From Polytrichum commune (lineage: Eukaryota > Streptophyta > Polytrichopsida > Polytrichales > Polytrichaceae), in contig OX485808.1 in the NCBI GenBank assembly GCA_950295325.1, forward strand, positions 14,076,501 through 14,140,500: a stretch of 64,000 bases of DNA, written 5' to 3'. The first letter of the stretch is position 1. Every line of letters starts with the position of its first letter. This document shows, one piece after another, positions 21,433 through 31,815 of the stretch. Made by a program: the position numbers and the translations under genes. Below the pieces are notes generated by a model. The model saw nothing but the letters and a program-made list of their open reading frames with translations, was not told the DNA's origin and did no database searches.

Positions 21433-22044
21433 CTAACCAGGAGGCCATTTCAACTGCCTACCTCCAATCAAATGCAAATGCAAGTGATACACGGATTGGC
21501 AACCTTGGGGGCCATCGTTGATCACCACCCGAAACCCTTCCTGCAATCCCTCTTGCTCCGCCACCAATTTGGCCGCATACAGAAGCTCCCCTAAAACGTC
21601 TTTATTCTTCTCACTCGCTTTGCTCAGCTGCGTCAGTCCATCTCTCTTCTTCGGAATGAGCACCACGTGCACGGGGGCTTGCGGATTGATGTCCCTGAAG
21701 GCCAGTACCTTCTCATCCTCGTACACAATCGTGGCAGGAATCTCTTTGCTCACAATTTTGTCGAATATCGTCGGGGAGTTTGTGTCCAGATTCTCCGCTG
21801 CGACCTTGGCTTCCACTTCCTCGTCCCTCCGCGCTCGCGCACAGAACAACCTTGCAGACCTGCGACCATTAATTTTCGTTTCGGAGCCAAATGTGCAACT
21901 GGAAATTCGATTCCCAGATGATTTTCGAGTGCATTGAAGGGCTGTTCTGCTAATCCTAGGCACAAGAGAGGATAAATGCTGCAGTGAAGGTGATCGGAGC
22001 GCCATTGCTATGGCTGGCGAACTCGCCAAAGCCGCCATAGCCAT
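21433..22044 (-). CDS. HINT-family histidine triad nucleotide-binding protein, probably plastid-targeted
   Basis: An intact 203-codon single-exon ORF with ATG at 22042-22044. Residues 1 to about 70 are Ser/Ala/Arg-rich with few acidic residues, as in a chloroplast transit peptide; the HIT domain runs from IFDKIVSKEIPA (93-104) to the end. It keeps DINPQAPVHVVLIPK (118-132), VINDGPQGCQSVYH and the catalytic HIT motif HLHLHLI (187-193), and ends GGRQLKWPPG like eukaryotic HINT1. HINT enzymes hydrolyse nucleoside phosphoramidates and AMP-linked substrates; H189 or H191 would be the active nucleophile by family alignment. Absence of introns could mean a retrogene, but gene structure in relatives was not checked. 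The last codons are repeated downstream in a decayed tandem array. Confidence 0.93.
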   Translation of the reverse strand: MAMAALASSPAIAMALRSPSLQHLSSLVPRISRTALQCTRKSSGNRISSCTFGSETKINGRRSARLFCARARRDEEVEAKVAAENLDTNSPTIFDKIVSKEIPATIVYEDEKVLAFRDINPQAPVHVVLIPKKRDGLTQLSKASEKNKDVLGELLYAAKLVAEQEGLQEGFRVVINDGPQGCQSVYHLHLHLIGGRQLKWPPG

Positions 22045-24601
22045 AGGTTCCCGAGCAAAACTGTGGACGAGTCATCGAGATCGAGACCGAGAGAGAGAAA
22101 ATAAGAATCTTCCAATTCCTAGATTATAGCTTCTTCCAAGTAATCCACGAATTCGTAGATATTGTTGCAGGTGTAATAACTCGTCAACTTAAGGTAAGTA
22201 TGTCTTAAACGGACACTAATCCATTTGGTACATGACGTGGCATTCCCGGATTGGGGAAGATGATGACTTTCCCATAGCATAACCATGTCCCTCCCTGTCG
22301 TCAATACACATGATCGAAGGGTCTAGAAGAGAGGCCACCGAAATGGTTATGTCCATTAACCGTGCTTGGGCCTCTTGGTCATCGATGGTTACCTAGTATT
22401 TATTTATTTAATTTCTTTGCACTCATTTCTTGTAGGATATGAAACTCGCACTTAGTGAAAAATGATTAGCAAATCTAAATCTATGCATGTAACTATCTTC
22501 TTCATGAGTTTTTGGAGCCCGTATGAACCTCCTACCGTATTCATTTTCAATTGAAAGTAGAGACTCTCCAAGTTATTAAATGACCATACATGACCCCCTA
22601 ATCATGTTGGAGAGTTGTGCCTTAGCCCTAGAGGTCCGAACATAGAAACATGCATCTTGATGTGTTATAGAATGAAGGGTGCAAGGCTAGTAAGCAAAAT
22701 CTTTGCAAAATAAACTTGTTGATATCAACTTAAAGTTGACATTCATACAATGGGTGTTTTGAAATGACTTGGTAAACTCCATGTAAGAAAGCTATAATTG
22801 TATAAAGTAAGATTGCATAGCTTTGGTTGAACTTCTTAGGTATTATGAGCACACATATAGGTCTAATATGTATTGATACATAAGGATTGATCCTGATTTA
22901 AGACATTTGCAAGTGAATCTCGTGTTTGGCATGTCCATTTATCTATCTTATGTTGACAATGTGAATGAATACAATGACCTTAGGTCTAGTAATGAACCTT
23001 GTTTGGAGGTGATGCCATGTGAAGTCAATGAAGACAACGGCATTGCTATGGTTGATGATAGGTATGCTTAAGGTATGTTGGAGTTGTTTAGTTCGATTCA
23101 TTGACACAAATTGGATCGAAAAGCGGACATTCCTAACTTTAGTTCTGATCATTGGAAGTGCATGTTTGTTGGTTTTTTCATTGAATACATGGGTCCTCCC
23201 AATTGTGCTCACTATTGAGTGTGAAATAGTTTATGAAATTTGAAGTTGTAGTCCAATCTCTTTTGAAGATGTGTTTTTATGGTGCTTGTTCGTTGGTCTT
23301 CACCGAAACACACACCAATCAAATGTAGGGATTTGATTAAGAATAGTAACCAAATAACACATGCATACATTGAGTATGATTTCAAGGCAACCTCACGAGA
23401 TGTCACATGCTTTGTGTTTACCATAACTGCCATGATATGTTGTTGGATAAGACCTGAAGCCACTAAATCCATGCATCTAGCATTCATGATCACAACATTT
23501 AACAATATGTACCACTCAAACTTCATTGTGTATTTCACGAGGTTTTGTGTAGTTGAGGATGTGATAGAGTTATTTATAAAGTAAATGAGATGAAACCATG
23601 GGTTTAGTCCCAAACCTTGAGTCTATGAGGATCAACACAGTCATTCAAGTTTTTTTATTGCTTAAACTATCATACACAAAGAGTGGTGTTAGGCAATTAA
23701 AAATCAACCTTCTTAGCTTGTCTTGCTAGAATGGGTGGGCCAAGCTAGGTATGATATGTACTTGACAATAGAAAACCATCCAAAGATTGCATTATTTGAT
23801 TCATTTTCCCTTTCACAAGTGATTTTAGGTGAAGGAATGATCTAATGTAAGTAGTTGTTAGATTTATCCTTGTGCATTTTGTTTAGTTTGAGGTCATGTT
23901 TGTGCTTCACATGCGAAAAGAAGAAAAGAGATCAACATTCTCTTCACTTATCATGCACAATTTTTCTTTTCAAAAGTGTTTTTGGTGAAGATATGATCTA
24001 GGTTGTCGGTGTTTTTCATTGTTGTTGTGCATTTTGTTTTAGTTTGTATTCCTACCTCAAAAGAAAGAAAGAGATTAACAACATCTTGACTTACATTGCT
24101 TATTTTTCATCTCAAAATTATTATTGGTGAGGTTGTGACCTAGTGTTAGGGTTCATGCTTGTTTTTTGTGAGTTTTCCTTAGTTTTAGCTTGCTTTTATC
24201 TTTAAGAGCAAAACTTTCTCACACCTACTTACTATATGATATCCGTGGAGATCACTCTTCCGGTTATAATTTCCTTATTAGAACAAGACTAACATGCTCA
24301 AAGCATGAAATGCATTGTATTGCAATTGGCATGCTCTTCAGAAATTATAATTCGTTCCCGCCACAATGCATGCATGACTTTGTACCCCCCCCCCCCCAAA
24401 AAAAATTTGAAAAATAAAAAAATGCATGCATGACATACATGAATGAAGAAAATGGATTTAAATAGATACTCTAAAGTATATTTTTATTCTATATAAATGT
24501 ATGCTTATTTTCCAATGCCCTTTTGAAAAAAATAAAATATTTTATTTATAGGAAGGGTATAAAGGAATTCATAGAAAAATCTCCTCAATTAAATACCCTC
24601 C
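22045..24601. other. HINT upstream region and spacer, no gene recognised
   Basis: Beyond the HINT 5' flank I see only AT-rich sequence. Frames at 22943-23613 on both strands show no recognised motif. A poly-C run followed by poly-A lies at 24385-24407. Confidence 0.4.
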
Positions 24602-24712
24602 AAATGTACCAAACCTTGGAATATTTCCAAAATAACTAGAGTTAACTAGATTTTCTTCAATACATTTTAGGGAATGATTATAATTAACTAGAAAAAATTC
24701 AGACAACTATAA

Positions 24713-24883
24713 CTATAATTTCAGTTGAGAGTCTTTAATATACTCAGGCCACTCAGGATCATCAAGAAACGCCTTTATATGGTCACTCACAATGTTGGGT
24801 TTTGGAACAACTTCCATGTATACCACCAACACAAATAAACACACTAGCAACACTACAACACTACAACAAAATTTCGTGAACAT
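24713..24883 (-). CDS. Micro-ORF of 56 codons inside hAT-type element A
   Basis: ATG (24881-24883) to TAG (24713-24715). The product starts MFTKFCCSVVVLLVCLFVLV, a strongly hydrophobic segment that could be a signal anchor, followed by VYMEVVPKPNIVSDHIKAFLDDPEWPEYIKDSQLKL. The C-terminal 34 residues recur in the second internal copy (24950-25054) and in element B (36877-36996), with many synonymous changes (for example the AFLDDP core). The N-terminal hydrophobic part is in frame only here: the two other copies lack one T in the run at about 24829. The real product may therefore begin at the internal Met (residue 23). No known family recognised. Confidence 0.4.
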   Translation of the reverse strand: MFTKFCCSVVVLLVCLFVLVVYMEVVPKPNIVSDHIKAFLDDPEWPEYIKDSQLKL

Positions 24884-24949
24884 ATTGTGCTCAACTTTAG
24901 TTAACTATATAGTTAGTTAGTTAGTTAGAAAAAATTCAGACAACTATAA

Positions 24950-25054
24950 CTATAATTTCAATTGAGGGTCTTTAATATACTCGGGCCATTGAGGATCATC
25001 AAGAAACACCTTTATACAATAACTCACAATGTTGGATTCTAGAACAACATTCAT
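24950..25054 (-). CDS. Second copy of the element A micro-ORF, 34 codons from the internal Met
   Basis: ATG 25052-25054 to TAG 24950-24952 encodes MNVVLESNIVSYCIKVFLDD then PQWPEYIKDPQLKL. It is the tandem counterpart of the ORF at 24713-24883. Upstream, the frame is shifted and the first ATG is CTG. Confidence 0.35.
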   Translation of the reverse strand: MNVVLESNIVSYCIKVFLDDPQWPEYIKDPQLKL

Positions 25055-25147
25055 GTACACCACCAACACAAATAACACACTAGCGACACTACAACACTGC
25101 AACAAAATTCCGTGAACAGGTTGCGCTCAACTTTAGTTAACTACATA

Positions 25148-25182
25148 TATATGTATGTATATATATATATATATATATAACT
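25148..25182. repeat. AT microsatellite
   Basis: Alternating at/ta with a few g substitutions, inside hAT-type element A. Confidence 0.85.
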
Positions 25183-25335
25183 ATAATTCACAATATTTTT
25201 TGGTAGACTGAATTTAGAACAACTATAGTAACTACATTTTTTGGCAGGTCAAATCACGAACAACTATAGTTACAAAAGGCAACTAGTTAACTAATAGTTG
25301 AATAAGTTGGTTAGTTGTCCAAGGTCTGAAATGTA

Positions 25336-26940
25336 CCTAGTTTCAAAGCTAGGATAACCCCTCCTTCCCCCCCCCCCCCCCCCAATGTGCACCTTCAAAT
25401 GAACTCAAATATTTGAATAGCTTCATGATGGTCATATGTGTTGAAAACCAAGGGGGGGGGGGGGGGGTATTTCACTGACATTCCATTACAAATCGAGGTG
25501 AAATAAAGATAGGGTCCAATTCATGATCGTCTATTCCAAGGTTCTAGTTGGGCTCTCATTGGACCTCATAAAAAACTTTAATGTTGTTTGAAGTTTATAT
25601 TTGATGTTAATTATGTTTTATTTTAAGCATGTGACCTTGTTTGCATCTATCAGTTCATCGGTTTCAATCAGACATACACATGTGAGGTAAGTGGGCCTTT
25701 GTGTGGTCTCTTTTCTTAATTGGACCCTTATGTTGACTCAATGATACAAGACACATCACGGTGAGCTAAACTATGTGCTCAAATTTTCTAGAATCTAAAC
25801 ACCATTTTCGGTTTAAATGGTCAGCACATCTAACTTTTTGAGAGGGTCTATATTGATTGTGATCGTTTAAAGGGATTTTGTTTTCCTCTTACAACATTTG
25901 TATTTCAACTTTGATTTCCGGGGAGTGCGCCTTAATTGACCGTGCTATAGAACGTGAGTACACAAAAAGGTTCTATTTATGACTATGGTTACAAAAATAC
26001 AAATGGGTAGGGTAATCTACCTTTGGACCACGTGACCAAATTGTGTCCTATGGAAAACAATTTAGAATATACAAGTATATCATACATATTGTATATAGGA
26101 GATTATAGGACACTACGTAAAGTTTAGGCTGAAGATTTTTGCTAGGGTCTCAAGACTGGTCTCATACACATTGTAAGACATCCTTTGGTGTGTTGCGAGT
26201 GGTTTAGGGTTTAGCAATTGACCCATGGTTCCAAATGAGAGTTTGGAGTTTGAAGTAATTTTGTATATAGATGTGGGAGACTTGCTTTTTCATTTCAACA
26301 GACTCCATGCATACACGTGCTATAATATGACAATCCCCAGCATTTTGGTTGCTTAAATTGGGATGAATCAACCTCTAGAAGACTATAGGAGCTAATTGTT
26401 ATACTATCCCCCCTCGATAAGTGTTAGAAATCCAAACTCAACGAAGAAGACGAAGAATGTTACGGGCGCTCATCACGCCAAGAAAGAGATGTGTTGGAAC
26501 CAACAATGACCCGACTCTTCCGCCGGGCCCGTTGAAAGGGGGTCCCCGATGGGGCACCGTACAAAGTGTTTGGGGACTAGTTGGGCTAATCGGGTCCTCC
26601 CTTTTGAGAATCTCGGGCACAAGGGCACGTGCATGGCCCCCCATGTGACGAGCATGGGGTTAATTAATGAGCAAAAGTACATATATGACATTGTAAGTCA
26701 GCGGGCCTAATAAGCCAAGGATCGGAGCTTACAAAACTCTCAAAACCATTCGTTCATGGTGTCGATGTAGGAAAAGATTATTAAAGAAATCAAACCTAAA
26801 ACCATCCCTACTAAGATTGGTCCGCCTTGTGATCTACCGTCTTAGTACAGCTTATGACGCGGACAATATCGACGTACAAGCATTTTATAGGATCATGAAA
26901 TCGGGCGTGAATTTGATCTCGTTGTCGGCCGGTACTTAAC
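25336..26940. other. Spacer with facing poly-C and poly-G tracts; no gene
   Basis: A poly-C run near 25367-25384 and a poly-G run near 25451-25467 face each other across about 70 bp. A GC-rich patch (about 26460-26640) with short overlapping frames has no recognised protein. A pogo-like end motif, tccccccctcgataagtgtt, is near 26407. Confidence 0.4.
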
Positions 26941-28120
26941 TTAGGGCCACTTTCACACACGAGCCAAGAGCTGTGACCATGCCATATGTGACCTCATATG
27001 TGACCAGGCCCTCAACACAATGCTATTTCAATGAATCTTTATTCATGCGGGTCCTCACACATGACAAAATAAAATAAACCAACGGTTCTGAGCGTTCGGA
27101 GTGCCATGGTCTCCCGGTTTTGTGCTAGACCTACCTCCAAGAGGTGGTTTTTGAAAATACTCCAAGTGACCATGAAACATGATCCATTTGAGGCCATGTA
27201 AGAATACATGTAGACTTTACATCCATCTTGCATTCACGTACTCCGTTGGTTCCTCAACGTAGTGTGAAGCAGAGCCCAACATTTTCCTTTAAATTTGCAC
27301 CCATACCCAGACCATGCCCATCAGCAGCGACCTATGCCCACCCATAGCATGACATGTGCGCACCCATGCCCACCCATGCCCACACATAGCATGACATGTG
27401 CCCACCCATGCCCACCCATGCTATTCAAATTGCGCCCATGTATTCAAAAATTGTGTAATGTGTATTACCCTCCTACACCAAGTCTTGGTTGGATTGGACA
27501 AATAAAAGGTCGTTCACTATCGCTGGCTTCAGCCCGGAGCGCTTCTTGGTTAGCGTATTCCCTGCATTTTTTCCTCTCGCTCCCTACCACTTTACAACAT
27601 CCTCTCTTTTCTTGAGTTTTGGAATCCTCTTGGTATGATTGGGTTTAAGGTAGGGTGGGAAAAGCGGAAGCACAAGAAAGTGACAAAAAAGAGACCGAGG
27701 ATTCTTGGGAGCCCAAGGACACACTCAAGAAGGAGGAGGAGGAGAACAAGAAGAAGACACACTGAAGGATGGACTCACCTTATTGGGTGAAGGTGATTTG
27801 GTGCTCTTACCCTCGAAAGCATTGAATGAGAGTTCATTCAATGACCCCTTCCAATATGCTTTGCTTTAGCCCATGCTCACCCATGCCCACCCATTATAAT
27901 ATCGAACCCATGCCCACCCATGAACAATAATATCGTAGCCATGCCCACCCATGAACAATAATATCGCAGCCATGCCCACCCATGCCCACCCAAAACCCAT
28001 GGGCATGGGTGGGCATGGGCATGGGCACCCAATGTAGGGCTCTGGTGTGAAGCAAACTTGGACCGGCTCCGCCTTTTCCACCAACGAGAGTGCTTGAAGT
28101 GTAATAGTCACGGGCCCTTA
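26941..28120. mobile_element. PIF/Harbinger-type MITE (copy 1) interrupted by a hAT-type insertion
   Basis: The element starts GGGCCACTTTCACACACGA at 26944 after TTA (26941-26943) and ends ...GGGCCC at 28117 before TTA (28118-28120). TTA duplications and GGG/GGCC-type ends fit PIF/Harbinger MITEs. The interior (tgctatttcaatgaatcttt, acctccaagaggtggttttt) is shared with copies at 33.2-33.5, 42.27-42.73 and 44.22-44.47 kb. The right end has a small deletion relative to the 42-kb copy. A 775-bp element with its own 8-bp duplication sits inside it (27270-28044). Confidence 0.75.
27262..28052. mobile_element. hAT-type element nested in the Harbinger-type MITE, with CCCATGCCCA arrays
   Basis: The TIR CAGAGCCCAACATT (27270-27283) pairs with CAGAGCCCTACATT on the other strand (28031-28044). 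The 8-bp duplication GTGTGAAG lies at 27262-27269 and 28045-28052. The uninterrupted site is visible in the MITE copy at 42.6 kb (gtgtgaagcgagcttgg). Both subterminal zones are made of cccatgcccaccc words, and at 27971-28028 these face gggcatgggtgggcatgggc to make a strong hairpin. No transposase is seen. Confidence 0.85.
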
Positions 28121-28817
28121 GACATTGTCTTTCTTGGTAGACTTTGAACTTGAAACCTATGTGAAGTTTTTCTAGAGAATGCTCAATTCTCAATTATTAA
28201 CAACCTATCAACAGCCGGGGAACAAAATGCTATGTAAATTCAAGGATATTTTAACAATGTTGGTTCATGTTTCATAAATATTTGTAAAGGTAGATATATG
28301 GAAAATGGTGAAAATAGGATGATTTGGTCAAAAAGAGTGGCTTGAATTTTTTGCAATATTTTCATGTGCATTTGTGCAAGATGGAGTAGAGTAAATGATG
28401 AGGAATGCAAGTTGTTTCATAATTTTATTCCATGTAAATAATTAGTTACATTCTCGCAAAGAAGCAAGTAAGTCGAACCCCATACTTGTATTGTAAAGTC
28501 TCCCCCCCCCCTTCATTTGAGCATCAAGATATCCTACTCTGCATAAAAATGCATAAAAATGCATACAAAACGGCTAGCTCAATGGCACTCAAAAGTGATC
28601 ATAGTGATGTGAAACAACACCTATCCGGCTAACCACTGCATCCTTTTTAGGCCGCCACTTTTACAATTAGCCATTTTGTGTTCACACAAGAATCATTCTA
28701 CCCTTAGTCTAGCACACCAATAATGGTCATTTATTGCTTTCGTTTTTTCTACCTTACTAGGTGTTGTCACGTGCAACTTGGTTCGTATGACTAAATGACA
28801 CCAAATCAACATATCAA
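28121..28817. other. No gene recognised
   Basis: AT-rich spacer with a poly-C run at about 28502-28511 and a triplicated gcataaaaat/gcatacaaaa word near 28550. Confidence 0.4.
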
Positions 28818-29745
28818 AGGACGAACAATAGCTAGACACAATAAAGCCTTTCACATGTATCCCAAACATAACAAACTAATCAATATATTCAATTCTTCAC
28901 ACTACTAAACGCAAGAGTCATTGACAACAAACCTCATGACTCAACAATACCATATTGGATCCTGACTTGCACATGTAACAACCCACCATTGCCAATGTTT
29001 GGCTAGATTTCCGCCAAATATATCATGCACAATAAAAGCCCCACACCAAAGCCAAACATCAATAAATCTATTAGCAAACCACACATTACAATTTATTGGA
29101 TTCACCTATTGTCCATGACAAGTATTGAAAACTGCAATTAAAAAAAACAAAAAGAGTTATATGACCCACAACACTAAACAATCTTATTAAATTTGGGCCG
29201 CAATATTTTCTAGAGCCCATGCTAATTCTCATAATGAGAATTAGTGTGGGTCACATTGATTTTCAACCCACACTAAATTTATAGTAGTGAATTTAATGTG
29301 GGCCATAGTTTCCTAACAATTAATGTGGGCGATCGTTTTATTTTGTGCTACTTTTGTCCTACAAGTAGTATTCAATGTGTTGGTCGGAAGTCTTTACAAA
29401 GACTTAGGGGATGACCCAGGGTATTGGACCCACGTTAATCCCCCTTTGACTAAAAATTAGTGTGGCCCATGTTAATTATCTCCATGTTGTTTTCCACCCA
29501 CACTAATAGGACTTCTAGTGTAGTTGTCACACTTAAAACCAAAAGGGATGGAAAGTAAACCCCATGAGAACTATTACAACACATGTGAAAGGTGTCATCC
29601 ATGAAAACTCTATTTAGTAACTCAACAACCTTACAATACTTAAACAAATGTTTAACCTCTGCAATCCATACATCAAAACACCATAAATTACCTCACATAC
29701 CTTATGCGAAACAAGCAAAAATTAGACAACCAACAAACATCCATC
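28818..29745 (+). pseudogene. LINE-like C-terminal part (copy 3), decayed and split by a MITE
   Basis: Reading across frames, it gives IARHNKAFH..., CQCLARFPPN, TLQFIGFTYC and, after the inserted MITE (29171-29527), WKVNPMRTITTHVKGVIHEN. These segments are collinear with copy 1. The RPD and IEF residues proposed as nuclease acids are changed (PPN and IGF), and several stops occur. Nucleotide similarity to copy 1 continues past the ORF end (ttagacaacc/ctagacaac). Confidence 0.6.
29171..29527. mobile_element. MITE with CACTAAA ends inserted in LINE-like copy 3
   Basis: The left end is acactaaacaatcttatta and the right end aataggacttctagtgtag. The interior (gggccgcaatattt, gttggtcggaagtc, aagacttaggggatgac) matches the elements at 31470-31815 and 39570-39905. 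The boundaries are inferred by comparison with the uninterrupted LINE-like copy 1. A CAC trinucleotide on both sides may be the target duplication. Confidence 0.65.
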
Positions 29746-29997
29746 ACACCCCCACCATAACCCCTCCCTTGAATTCCATGGCCACTAAAATTCTATGTCA
29801 CGGTTCTTTCTCAAGGCATTCACCTAAGCTTATGTGTGACCCCCTTCCCAATACAACCTACATCAATTTCAATTGGATATTACCAAATTGTAAATTTGCC
29901 ATAACATAAATGTTTCAAGCACTGTCCCTCTCACCCTTCAACAAGGAATCAAAGTGCATCAAGACATAACATTATTTAGATCCATAATATTGTTAGT

Positions 29998-30094
29998 CTG
30001 TGGGACTGACAATATTCTACGTAATATTACCCACATTTAGATTGAATGTGGGGAGAATACTAGAATATTTTATAAAATATTGTCAGTCCCACAG
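29998..30094. mobile_element. 97-bp near-palindromic hairpin element
   Basis: The 19-bp outer arms CTGTGGGACTGACAATATT (29998) and their complement (ending 30094) are perfect, and the interior also pairs partly (cccaca...tgtgggg). No target duplication is evident. Confidence 0.6.
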
Positions 30095-30419
30095 TACACT
30101 GTTGTGAATCCAATTAATGTTATAGAAAACACAAAGTTGAATTGTCCAATATCTTTCGTTGAGACCACATGCCCCCCACAAGTTGCTCCTCTAAAGAGAT
30201 CTCATTGCTTCAAGGATTCTTCCAACATTCACGAGAATGTTAGGGTTACACATACCATTGATGGTAGGGTTGGGAATGTGTTGATTGATGAAATTGGAAA
30301 GCATACGGTCAAGGTAGTATTGGCTTGATAGTATTGGCTTGATAATATCTTGACTCATGTTTCGATGAACTTTCCCCCCCCTCATTTCCAACCAATGGAG
30401 GATATACTAGTACACCTTT
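30095..30419. other. Segment within the LINE-like copy 3 tail, no supported gene
   Basis: An open frame here (to about 30328) begins with a non-ATG codon inside the hairpin element and has no recognised motif. Confidence 0.3.
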
Positions 30420-30545
30420 TATGTAGAGAGGCATAAAACCTCATACTACAACACTGTCCGCTGTGTTAAGTATTTGGATAACGGGCTCACATTCACGTTG
30501 GTACCATGTACGGGCGTTCCTTTTTCCTTCTTTTCTTTTCTTTAC
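30420..30545 (+). mobile_element. 3' end of LINE-like copy 3
   Basis: gaggcataaaacctcatact, aacgggctcacattcacgtt and tacgggcgttcctttttcc match the tail of copy 1 (5811-5935) in order. About 650 bp between 29745 and 30420 is extra relative to copy 1. Confidence 0.55.
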
Positions 30546-31113
30546 ACCTTTTACGCCCATTCCTATGGTTGGAAGTCTAGCTTGGATAAGGAGAACTATG
30601 ACCATTATATTTTATGTGTGGGTAGGAAATGAGGGTGGCTAGTAATTTAACAAAACACCAATATTCAAATATAAATGATAAAATGTTGGTATAATATTGA
30701 TATTCTTGTATGTATATTTAACCCACGTTAGTTCATGTTAGTGTAAAAAACGTTGATTTCCTATTCCTCGGATTAAGCATTTATTATTGTAGGCTCAAAA
30801 ATGGCATGGGTCAAGAGAAGTTACAATGACCAAGTTGTGATATGACAAAATTATTGTGGGCCACAGTATTAGGTGTAGTGGCAAGTCCATGCCCGTAATA
30901 TGCACACCTACCATATAACTCCGATGTACCCATCTCATACCACCTCCTTCACTACCACTTTCTTTCCCTTTGAGTTTGGGGGGTTCCAAGAGCATGTTTT
31001 GTATGTGTAGATTCATGTCATAAAGTCCTTCATTGAAAGACAACAATAGCATGTGGTGAATAAATTGTGCTTTTATGCAAATGCTTACTATAGAGACCAC
31101 TATAACCATCACT
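30546..31113. other. No gene recognised
   Basis: Spacer with no recognisable coding region. A minus-strand frame at 30795-31118 has no family features. Confidence 0.4.
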
Positions 31114-31399
31114 GTCATTATCTCGGGGGGTTCACTCCCTCTTATATATTTTCATACATGTGTGTTCGGGACCTATTTATGGGGGGGCTATTTACCTTGC
31201 AGAAAAGACTATAAGGTATGGTATTTTTCAAAATAAAGGTGTGATGGTATTTTACATGTAATCCTTTTTCACTATTTAAAAACCCCTTGTATTATATGTA
31301 AGTTTTTTACAAAATTTATCTACAATGAATATATTAGACCTTATTTTTTATCGCACGTTGTTCTACGATTTTCGCCAGTGAACCCCCCGAGGTCATTAT
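31114..31399. mobile_element. hAT-type MITE, 270 bp, perfect 15-bp TIR and 8-bp duplication
   Basis: Element 31122-31391. The TIR CTCGGGGGGTTCACT is exactly repeated in inverse at 31377-31391. The flanking 8-bp repeat GTCATTAT (31114-31121 and 31392-31399) is perfect. A related larger element with similar ends is at 60726-62211. Confidence 0.92.
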
Positions 31400-31469
31400 T
31401 TTGGCTCATGTTTTTAATTAGGAATTTGAATATAATTACTAGATCAAACAATAGTCATGAATGTGACCT

Positions 31470-31815
31470 ACTACATTAAACAATCCTATCATTGCGGGCC
31501 ACATTAATTTCTAGAAGCCAATGCACTAATCCTCATAATGAGAATTAATGTGGACCACATTAAATTTTAACCCATGCTAAATTTCTAGGTACAAAATTAG
31601 TATGGGCCACATTCATTTTTTTCCCTAGAAATTAATGTGGGTGATTATTTATTTATATACTACTTTTTTCTTATAATTATTAATCAATGTCTTAGTCAGA
31701 AGTCTTCATGAAGACTTAGAGGAAGACATGGGATCTTGAATCTACATTAAATGCACCTTGCCTAGAAAAATAGTGTGGCCCATGCTAAATTTCCACCCAC
31801 ACTAATAGGACTACT
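31470..31815. mobile_element. MITE with CACTAAA-type ends (second of three copies)
   Basis: The left end acattaaacaatcctatcat and right end aataggactacttagtgtg, with the same interior landmarks as 29171-29527 (gtcagaagtcttcatgaaga, gtgtggcccatgctaa). Confidence 0.65.

Larger units (their letters stand above)
24602..25335 (-). mobile_element. hAT-type element A (718 bp) with 8-bp target duplication, carrying two micro-ORF copies
   Basis: The element spans 24610-25327 and is flanked by a perfect 8-bp repeat AAATGTAC (24602-24609 and 25328-25335). Its ends are CAAACCTTGG... and, on the other strand, CAGACCTTGGACAACT. A second member is at 36759-37197. Compared with that copy, this one contains an internal tandem duplication of about 240 bp (about 24690-24900 and 24925-25140) that includes a short minus-strand ORF. 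An 8-bp duplication is the hallmark of the hAT superfamily; no transposase is present. Confidence 0.8.

Noticed and set aside
22943-23613. Opposing open frames on both strands
   Set aside because: Hydrophobic, motif-free translations typical of AT-rich spacer.
26440-26700. GC-rich patch with overlapping open frames
   Set aside because: No ATG-initiated product with recognisable similarity; open frames follow from composition.
30080-30328. 82-codon frame (VGNVLIDEIGKHTVKVVLA)
   Set aside because: Non-ATG start inside a hairpin element, no motif.
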